A stretch of 36,835 nucleotides of DNA from assembly GCF_002994655.1 (NCBI RefSeq), contig NZ_PPDL01000028.1:1-36835 (forward strand), in the 5' to 3' direction. A model generated the notes under the pieces. That model searched no databases and was not told where the DNA came from. It worked only from the letters and a program-made list of their open reading frames with translations. Position numbers and translations under genes: made by a program. Within the stretch, counting starts at the first letter, position 1. The number at the start of each line of letters is the position of its first letter. This document shows, one piece after another, positions 31,177 through 36,835 of the stretch. Source of the DNA: Corynebacterium sp. 13CS0277 (GTDB lineage: Bacteria > Actinomycetota > Actinomycetes > Mycobacteriales > Mycobacteriaceae).

Positions 31177-32931
31177 TTAGTCGAGGTAGTCGCGCAGTAC
31201 CTGGGAACGGGAGGGGTGACGCAGCTTCGACATCGTCTTGGATTCGATCTGACGGATACGTTCGCGGGTGACGCCGTAGACCTGGCCGATTTCGTCTAAA
31301 GTCCTCGGCATACCGTCGGTGAGACCGAAGCGCAGCTTCACCACGCCGGCCTCGCGCTCGGACAGGGTGTGCAGCACGTCCTTGAGCTGGTCCTGCAGGA
31401 GGGTGAAGGACACAGCGTCGACGGCGACGACGGCTTCGGAGTCTTCGATGAAGTCACCGAGCTGGCTGTCGCCTTCATCGCCGATGGTCTGGTCGAGGGA
31501 GATCGGTTCACGGGCGTACTGCTGGATCTCGAGAACCTTGTCCTCGGTGATGTCCATTTCCTTCGCCAGCTCCGCGGGGGTGGGCTCGCGGCCGAGGTCC
31601 TGGAGCAGCTCGCGCTGGATGCGGCCGAGCTTGTTGATGACTTCCACCATGTGTACCGGGATGCGGATGGTGCGAGCTTGGTCGGCCATCGCGCGGGTAA
31701 TCGCCTGGCGGATCCACCAGGTCGCGTAGGTGGAGAACTTGTAGCCCTTGGTGTAGTCGAACTTCTCGACGGCGCGGATGAGGCCGAGGTTGCCTTCCTG
31801 GATGAGGTCGAGGAAGGCCATGCCGCGGCCGGTGTAGCGCTTCGCCAGGGACACCACGAGGCGCAGGTTGGCTTCGAGGAGGTGGTTTTTGGCTTTGCGG
31901 CCGTCGCGGGAGATGTGCCGCAGGTCGCGCTTGCGGGCGGGGGTGAGCTTGGCGTCCTTGTCGCCGCCGGCGACGGCTTCTTCCATCTGCTCCATGACGT
32001 GGTCGGCGTAGAGGCCGGCCTCGATGCGCTTGGCGAGGGAGACTTCCTGCTCGGCGTTCAGGAGGGCGACTTTACCGATCTGCTTGAGGTAGGCGCGCAC
32101 CGAGTCCGCGGAGGCGGTGAGTTCGGCATCCTTGCGGGCCTGCCGCAGGGCGGCGGATTCGTCTTCGTCCCAGACGTTGGCGCCCTCGTCCTCCTCGTCG
32201 TCGTCCGAGTCGTCCTCATCCTCGTCGTCGGTGTCTTCGGCGTCGTCGTCGGCGGCCAGGCCGATGTAGTCGTCATCGTCCGAGTCGTCGTCACCGAAGT
32301 CGCCGTCGCCGAGATCCTCGTCCTCGACGGTATCGACGTCGTCGCCGTCGTCGACGATGGACTTGGCCTTCTTCGCGGCCTTCTTCGTGGTCTTCTTGGC
32401 GGCGGTCTTCTTCGCAGCCTTCTTGGCGGTCTTCTTGGCCGCCTTCTTCGCTGCCTTGGTGGCCGTCTTCTTCGCGGCCTTCGCCACCGGGGTCTCGTCC
32501 TCGGCGGCGTCGGTATCCGCGGCCGCGGCGGCCTTCGGGGCTGCCTTGCGGGCAGCCTTCTTCGCCGTCTTCTTGGCGGCCTTCTTCGCCGTCTTCCTCG
32601 CGGCGGTCTTCTTCGCCGGCGCGGAGGTGGTTTCCTCGCTGGCGTCCTCAGCCGGCGCTGTGGCGGCGGTGGTGGCCTTACGCACTGCGGTGCGCGTGGT
32701 CTTCTTCGCCGCGGTCTTCTTGGCGGTCTTCTTCGCCGGTGCCGCGGTGGCGGCCTCGGCGGCGGGGGCCTCGGTGGTGGCCTGGTCCTCGCTGCTGCGG
32801 GCGGCGCGCGGGGCGGCGGCGCGCCGGACGGCCTTCTTGGCGACCTTCTTGGCGGCGGTCTTCTTCGCCGGTGCGGCGGAGCTCGTCTCGCTCGCGGTCT
32901 GTGTGGTGTCAGAACCTTCAGTGGCTGCCAC
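31177..32931 (-). CDS. sigA: SigA (RpoD), principal sigma-70 factor
   Basis: 584 aa, GTG at 32931 with AAAGGG upstream. Residues about 20-190 are an Ala/Lys-rich repeat like histone H1 (AAKK, KKTAKK). Residues 193-256 are almost purely Asp/Glu. The canonical core starts near 258 (region 1.2). Region 2 is about 350-420 ([28 protein letters not shown]), region 3 about 425-505, and region 4 ends in the helix-turn-helix [21 protein letters not shown] with the tail [11 protein letters not shown]. It directs RNA polymerase to housekeeping promoters. An extended, charged N-terminus is common in actinobacterial SigA/HrdB. Essential. Confidence 0.98.
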   Translation of the reverse strand: MAATEGSDTTQTASETSSAAPAKKTAAKKVAKKAVRRAAAPRAARSSEDQATTEAPAAEAATAAPAKKTAKKTAAKKTTRTAVRKATTAATAPAEDASEETTSAPAKKTAARKTAKKAAKKTAKKAARKAAPKAAAAADTDAAEDETPVAKAAKKTATKAAKKAAKKTAKKAAKKTAAKKTTKKAAKKAKSIVDDGDDVDTVEDEDLGDGDFGDDDSDDDDYIGLAADDDAEDTDDEDEDDSDDDEEDEGANVWDEDESAALRQARKDAELTASADSVRAYLKQIGKVALLNAEQEVSLAKRIEAGLYADHVMEQMEEAVAGGDKDAKLTPARKRDLRHISRDGRKAKNHLLEANLRLVVSLAKRYTGRGMAFLDLIQEGNLGLIRAVEKFDYTKGYKFSTYATWWIRQAITRAMADQARTIRIPVHMVEVINKLGRIQRELLQDLGREPTPAELAKEMDITEDKVLEIQQYAREPISLDQTIGDEGDSQLGDFIEDSEAVVAVDAVSFTLLQDQLKDVLHTLSEREAGVVKLRFGLTDGMPRTLDEIGQVYGVTRERIRQIESKTMSKLRHPSRSQVLRDYLD

Positions 32932-33292
32932 GAAAAACCCTTTCGCTGGTTTTTAAAGTGTCTCGCACGTGTGTCACCTTGCCGTCCTGCCGGGTGGCAG
33001 GGCAGCATCCTCGGCGCAGGAAGTCACGAGGCGCACGAAGGACCGGGGGTCCAGTGGGCGGGCGTGACAAGCACACGGCGGGGCGTGGGAAGACCACCAC
33101 AGCCAAAGCACCTGTCGGCGGCATCGGAGCACACCGCGATCAAAGTCGCCACAGTGGCCTGGCGTGTGGTGGTGTTCAGTTCCTTCGTCCAAGGCGTGGT
33201 CGCGCTCCCCGCCGACAGTGGTGCCGGATGTGGTGTAGGGAGTGAAGTGGGTGCGGCCACGGCCTTTCGGGCTGGTGGTGACACACAATGGT

Positions 33293-33361
33293 CGAGCATT
33301 CCTGCAGCTAGCGCGGGGCTAGGCTGCGGCACGCCTGGGTGAGTGCGCGGTGGAATGCTCG
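33293..33361. repeat. nested inverted repeat upstream of sigA
   Basis: CGAGCATTCC (33293-33302) and GGAATGCTCG (33352-33361) are exact complements. They enclose GCAGCTAGC and GCTAGGCTGC, which pair as an inner stem. The 69-base element could be an RNA hairpin, a cruciform or an operator about 360 bp upstream of sigA. Confidence 0.5.
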
Positions 33362-33841
33362 TGTGTTATCGGACGAGGCGCCTGCCGGAGCACGGCGCCG
33401 AAAAAGTTAAAACGCGACGCGATTTCTTCCCCACAACTGGATGGACACGCGAAAAGAAAACGGCGATCGCTCATGCCGGGGCGCGGGTGGCCGCAGCGGC
33501 GACGGCGTGTCCAAAGATGTACATGGTGAGTCAACTTGGGTGAATCACGGGCAACGGTTAACTGTTGTCCACGGTCAACGCACGAGCATAGCGCAAAAGC
33601 TGCCGTCGTGTCGTTGTCAAGCCGCCGGGAAGCACTTCCCAGCCCCCTTTGTCCATATGAAGTTGTTCACAGGGTGGCGGGCGTTTTGTGACGCCTCACG
33701 CAGGGTGTCCTGCCTGCATGTTTTTCCCGCTCCGCGACCTCTGGGGTGGCTGTGGCCCCGATCTGCGGGCCCGCTGAGTCGCGCACGCTGCGTCCAGGTC
33801 CAGCACACCCACCAGATGCCGACGCCACGGCCGCGGCCCGG

Positions 33842-33860
33842 CACCCCTGCTGTCGGGGTG
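33842..33860 (-). terminator. possible ppgK terminator
   Basis: CACCCC-N7-GGGGTG, a 6-bp stem 38 bases past the ppgK stop. No T-tract. Confidence 0.35.
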
Positions 33861-33898
33861 TGCGCGGGGTCATGGCCGTGGCGTGTAAACGATGCGTT

Positions 33899-34648
33899 TT
33901 AGGGGCGCACGTTGTGTGCGGCCGCCCAGGCGGCACCGACGATGCCGGCGGTGTTGCGCAGCTGCGCGGGGAACACCGGGGTGTTGACCGTCAGGCGCGG
34001 CACCCACTTCTCCGACTTGCGGGAAATGCCGCCGCCAACGATGAAGGCCTGCGGGTTAAACAGGCGCTCCATCTCCAGCAGCACGGTATCGACGCGCTTC
34101 GCCCACTTCTTGTACGACAGCTCGTCGCGGTCCTTCGCATTGGAGGAGGCGAAGGATTCGGCCTCCGCGCCGTCGATGATCATGTGGCCGAGCTCCGAGT
34201 TGGGGTACAGGGTGCCGTTGATCAGCAGTGCGGAGCCGATGCCCGTGCCGAAGGTCAGCAGGATCGTCGCCCCGGTGCGGGCCCGTTCATCGCCGTAGGT
34301 GACCTCGGCGATGCCCGCGGCGTCCGCGTCGTTGAGGACCGCAACCTCGCGGCCGAGCACTTGGCCGAAGAGGTTGGCGCAGTCGACGCCGACCCAGGTG
34401 GGGTCGATGTTGGCGGCCGTCAGCGCGGTTTGCTCCTTCACCACGGACGGCACGGTGATACCGACGGGGCCATCCCATCCGGCCTGGGCGACGATCTCCG
34501 CGACGGTGGCGGCGACTGCCTCGGGGGTGGCGGGCTTCGGGGTGAGGATCTTGATCCGCTCGGACGCGAACTCGCCTGTGTCCAAGTTCACGACCGCGCC
34601 CTTGATGCCGGAGCCGCCGATGTCAATGCCGAAACCAAGATGTGTCAT
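33899..34648 (-). CDS. ppgK: polyphosphate glucokinase PpgK (ROK family)
   Basis: 249 aa, ATG at 34648; the ribosome site is weak. It has the N-terminal phosphate loop [12 protein letters not shown] (7-18), LNDADAAG with catalytic D107, GTGIG (134-138), ELGHM and the C-terminal GGGISRK. Length and motifs match actinobacterial strictly polyphosphate/ATP-dependent glucokinases. It phosphorylates free cytosolic glucose, for example from maltose breakdown, complementing the PTS. Position next to sigA is as in C. glutamicum. It diverges from the inositol-phosphatase gene across 94 bp. Confidence 0.95.
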   Translation of the reverse strand: MTHLGFGIDIGGSGIKGAVVNLDTGEFASERIKILTPKPATPEAVAATVAEIVAQAGWDGPVGITVPSVVKEQTALTAANIDPTWVGVDCANLFGQVLGREVAVLNDADAAGIAEVTYGDERARTGATILLTFGTGIGSALLINGTLYPNSELGHMIIDGAEAESFASSNAKDRDELSYKKWAKRVDTVLLEMERLFNPQAFIVGGGISRKSEKWVPRLTVNTPVFPAQLRNTAGIVGAAWAAAHNVRP

Positions 34649-34742
34649 GTGTTCTCACTGTAGTAGGCAGCAGCCGCGATACCTCTATCGAACCCTGGTC
34701 AGTGGTGGGGGAAAAGGGGCGCGCGGTGGCAGCATGGGGGGT

Positions 34743-35822
34743 ATGACTTTCACCGATGTGTCCCAGTCCACCCCGTCTGCTGCCGCCCATCACCGCCCGC
34801 CGGAGGTGGCGCTCGCAGCAGCGTCGGGCATTCATACCCTGGCGTATCCCGGGGTGACCCCCGTGGTGACCACCTGCGGGGAGCAGGCTACCCCGGCGCT
34901 GCTGGGGGAGTTGCGACAGGTTGCCCGCGCCCTGTGTGCCCGGGCGTTCGTGCTCGTCCAGGAGCTGCTGGCCACAGGCCCGGACACGCGGGCCGTGGCG
35001 CACACCAAGTCCGAGGCGTGGGATCCGGTCACGCGGGCGGATCTCGCGGTGGAAGCCATGGTGAGCGAGTATCTCGCCACCCACCGACCCGGAGATGGCC
35101 TCATTGGTGAGGAGGGCACCCGGCGGCCGGCGGACGAGGACGGCTCCGGCATCACCTGGGTGGTCGACCCGGTGGATGGCACCGTGAACTTCGTCTACGG
35201 CATCCCCATGTCGGCGGTGAGCATCGGGGTCATGGTGGGGGAGGAACTCTGCGTCGGCGCTGTGGTGAATCTCACCACGGGCGAGCTGTTTCATGCGGCA
35301 CGCGGCCAGGGGGCGGCGGTGGAAACGCCGCAGTCGTCCGCCGCGCGCCCCGGGGAAGACTCCTGCAGCACCGCCGAGGGCACTACCCGCGGCGAGCTGC
35401 ACTGGGGTGCCCCGCGGGCCCTCCACGTCAACGCCCCCGAGACGCTCCCTGTGAGTCTGCTGGCCACGGGGTTTTCCTACGATCCTGCGCGCCGCGCCCG
35501 CCAGGGCGCCATGCTGGCGAGCCTGCTGGGCACCGTCCGCGACATCCGCCGCGCGGGAAGCGCAGCCCTCGACCTGTGTCAGCTTGCCCAGGGGCGGGTG
35601 GACCTCTACTGGGAGCACGCGCTGAATGTGTGGGACTTCGCGGCTGGTGCCGTCATTGCCGCCGAAGCGGGCGCGGTGGTGTGCGTGCCCACCGCTGATC
35701 TGCGCGCCGATGATGGTGCCCCCATCTTTGCTGCCGCGCCCTCGGTGGCGGCGGACTGCGCTCGTGCCCTGGCCGAGGTGGGCGGCTGGGACACCCTGCC
35801 TGCGGCGGCTGCGACGGCGTAA
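34743..35822 (+). CDS. suhB: inositol monophosphatase family protein (SuhB-like)
   Basis: 359 aa from ATG at 34743; an in-frame ATG at 34734 is an alternative. Metal-binding motifs are present: IGEEG (121-125), DPVDGTVNF (142-150) and WDFAAG in the C-terminal part. These coordinate Mg2+ for removing phosphate from inositol 1-phosphate or related sugars. It is longer than the usual 260-290 aa because of a 50-residue N-terminal lead and a Ser/Ala/Gly-rich insertion at about 195-225. Inositol supply matters for mycothiol and phosphatidylinositol lipids in this group. Substrate not provable from sequence. Confidence 0.9.
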   Translation: MTFTDVSQSTPSAAAHHRPPEVALAAASGIHTLAYPGVTPVVTTCGEQATPALLGELRQVARALCARAFVLVQELLATGPDTRAVAHTKSEAWDPVTRADLAVEAMVSEYLATHRPGDGLIGEEGTRRPADEDGSGITWVVDPVDGTVNFVYGIPMSAVSIGVMVGEELCVGAVVNLTTGELFHAARGQGAAVETPQSSAARPGEDSCSTAEGTTRGELHWGAPRALHVNAPETLPVSLLATGFSYDPARRARQGAMLASLLGTVRDIRRAGSAALDLCQLAQGRVDLYWEHALNVWDFAAGAVIAAEAGAVVCVPTADLRADDGAPIFAAAPSVAADCARALAEVGGWDTLPAAAATA

Positions 35823-35824
35823 AA

Positions 35825-35880
35825 CCCTGCCGCGGGTGCCGAGGACGTCGCCCACCGCCTGTGCTGTGCCTGCGGCAGGG
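35825..35880 (+). terminator. terminator of the inositol-phosphatase gene
   Basis: CCCTGCCGC (35825-35833) and GCGGCAGGG (35872-35880) are exact 9-bp complements right after the stop codon, with a 38-base loop. No T-tract. Confidence 0.5.
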
Positions 35881-36026
35881 GTGGGCGCGGGTGGCCCCGC
35901 GTGGGGATGTCATCGGTGGGCTGAGGTGGGGTGGCGGGCTTCCCCGCGTGTCGCGGCGGATATGGGGCGTGACCTGGCCGGATGTGAAGAGAAATTCTGC
36001 CGTCTGGGCGAGATGAGGGTGGTGAT

Positions 36027-36055
36027 ATGACAACGCGCCTTTTGTGCCTTACTAT
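36027..36055 (+). promoter_or_regulatory. SigA-type promoter of the DUF4193 gene
   Basis: -35 ATGACA (36027-36032), a 17-bp spacer and -10 TACTAT (36050-36055). Both hexamers match the consensus well. Confidence 0.65.
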
Positions 36056-36226
36056 GCCCCCGTAAACCGCTTACACGGCAGCGAATCATTGACGTCGCTG
36101 CGGAGCGCGGAGCACTCTGGCACCTCGCCTCTGTGACCCCATCATTCACCCGGGGTCGGCTGTGCAGTGGGACGAGCCTTGACGGTGCGACGCGACCACC
36201 CCGCCACAACGATTGGGACACCACAC

Positions 36227-36520
36227 ATGGCAACTGACTACGATGCACCGCGTCGCCGCGTGGACGACGACCTGGAGACCGACTCCCTCGAGGGCCTGAA
36301 GGCTGCCGAGAACGCCAGCCTCGACGTCGACGACGATGGCGAGGTTGTGGAGTCCTACGATCTGCCCACCCTGGACCTGTCCGGCGAGGACATCAACGTC
36401 AACGTGGTGCCCCGCCGCGCCGACGAGTTCACCTGCGGCTCCTGCTTTATCGTGCAGCGCCGCAACCGCATCGACCACACCGAGGACGACGGCACCATCA
36501 TCTGTATGGACTGCGCCTAA
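36227..36520 (+). CDS. DUF4193 small zinc-ribbon protein
   Basis: 97 aa from ATG at 36227 (MATDYDAPRR); the longer upstream frame has no homology. The first about 60 residues are strongly acidic (VDDDLETDSLEGLKAAE). The C-terminus has C70-G-S-C73 and C93-M-D-C96, forming a zinc ribbon at the very end of the protein. The family is conserved across Actinobacteria, including Rv2699c-type proteins, and has no assigned function; a role in transcription or stress has been suggested only by context. It lies near sigA here too. Probably monocistronic, with its own promoter and terminator. Confidence 0.93.
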   Translation: MATDYDAPRRRVDDDLETDSLEGLKAAENASLDVDDDGEVVESYDLPTLDLSGEDINVNVVPRRADEFTCGSCFIVQRRNRIDHTEDDGTIICMDCA

Positions 36521-36526
36521 TCGTCC

Positions 36527-36564
36527 TTCACGGCGCCGGGCACCATCACTCCCCGCGCCGTGAA
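36527..36564 (+). terminator. hairpin downstream of the DUF4193 gene
   Basis: TTCACGGCGC (36527-36536) and GCGCCGTGAA (36555-36564) are exact complements, beginning six bases past the stop. Confidence 0.55.
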
Positions 36565-36654
36565 CGTGCGGGTGCACCCCGACGGGCACGCCCGTGTGCG
36601 CCACCCGCGTGACCGCGCGCAGCAGGTGCGCGTCACTGTTGTTCTCTCTGTGTC

Positions 36655-36683
36655 AGGCCTTCGCCCCTGTGTGGCGGAGGCCT
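36655..36683 (+). terminator. second hairpin downstream of the DUF4193 gene
   Basis: AGGCCTTCGCC (36655-36665) pairs with GGCGGAGGCCT (36673-36683) with one mismatch, followed by a short T-containing sequence. It may be the actual intrinsic terminator. Confidence 0.5.
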
Positions 36684-36835
36684 TTACTCATGCGCCGTGT
36701 CGTCGCGCCGCGCCCACGGCGCACCCCACCTGACAGTGCCGATTCCCCGGTGCCTCCACCCGACTTGGCTCACCGCCAGGTGACTAATCTCATGTTGACG
36801 CTCTGACCAGCTCGAATGGGATTCGAAAAGTTTAA
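36684..36835. other. right edge of window, non-coding
   Basis: No gene. TCGAAT-ggg-ATTCGA (36812-36826) is a perfect 6+6 palindrome close to the edge; its meaning is unknown because the next gene is outside the window. Confidence 0.45.

Larger units (their letters stand above)
32932..33898. other. 967-bp gap between ppgK and sigA
   Basis: The longest gene-free stretch in the window; small frames lack homology and ribosome sites. It holds CCTGCC-gggt-GGCAGG (about 32987-33002) in the presumed sigA leader, a nested inverted repeat at 33293-33361, and TTGTCCACG and TTGTTCACA nonamers near 33565 and 33664 that resemble DnaA boxes. No clear sigA promoter hexamers were found. Confidence 0.6.
35823..36226. 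other. intergenic before the DUF4193 gene
   Basis: 404 bp. It holds the terminator above, a promoter at 36027-36055 and a leader of about 165 bases. No gene. Confidence 0.6.

Noticed and set aside
31369..33342. 657-aa + strand frame and an Arg/Pro-rich - strand frame at 32058-33008
   Set aside because: Shadows of the Lys/Ala and Asp repeats of sigA; composition follows mechanically from the repeat DNA.

Overview
The window is a stretch of chromosome from a high-GC actinobacterium, almost certainly a Corynebacterium. The proteins match corynebacterial families residue for residue: DtxR with ligands M10, H79, E83, H98, C102, E105 and H106, OxyR with C206/C215, AhpC with C61/C174/C176, and AhpD with C130/C133. 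The gene order sugR, lexA, divS, nrdR, hrpA, membrane protein, oxyR, (ahpCD), helicase, PAC2, dtxR, sigB, dtd, methyltransferase, DUF3099, DUF3039, helicase, sigA, ppgK, suhB, DUF4193 follows, as far as I remember it, the cg2089-cg2115 region of C. glutamicum. No rRNA, tRNA, CRISPR array or prophage is visible.

Layout. 1-132: the 3' end of an IS30-type transposase, beside sugR. 552-4066: SugR (sugar/PTS repressor), LexA, divergent DivS (SOS division suppressor) and NrdR. The lexA-divS gap is packed with TTCGA/TCGAA half-sites. 4176-9588: HrpA RNA helicase and a membrane protein. 9680-12117: OxyR, divergent from an AhpC-AhpD peroxide defence operon with a good promoter and a long structured leader. 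12452-15161: a glucose/N-acetylglucosamine-type PTS permease split into separate EIIA, EIIB and EIIC proteins. EIIB-EIIA is transcribed leftward and EIIC rightward from a 767-bp control region with a GlxR/CRP-type site and two TGGT-N4-ACCA palindromes. 15240-19035: Ski2-like helicase with DUF3516 and a PAC2-family protein. 19379-22783: a DUF4192 protein, DtxR iron regulator and SigB, the last with a SigH-like promoter. 23082-26142: D-aminoacyl-tRNA deacylase, a class I methyltransferase and a DUF3099 membrane protein. 26411-28359: a DUF3039 zinc-binding protein overlapping a superfamily 2 helicase by one base. 28952-30923: DUF4190 and DUF418 membrane proteins. 31177-35822: principal sigma factor SigA, a 967-bp gap, polyphosphate glucokinase PpgK and a divergent inositol-phosphatase-family protein. 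36227-36520: a DUF4193 zinc-binding protein.

How the genes fit together. The region is regulator-dense. Sugar uptake control (SugR, PTS, PpgK), DNA damage (LexA, DivS, NrdR), peroxide (OxyR, AhpCD), iron (DtxR) and two sigma factors (SigA, SigB) lie within 35 kb. Converging genes are separated by strong GC-rich hairpins, several built on a recurring GGTGGGGCG/CGCCCCACC core.

I found no clearly novel machine. The points most worth a second look are the split divergent PTS locus with its candidate operators, the overlapping DUF3039-helicase pair, the half-site cluster at lexA-divS, the structured ahpC leader, the large gap with an inverted repeat upstream of sigA, and breaks from the expected corynebacterial order (IS30 end beside sugR; no galE after dtxR).
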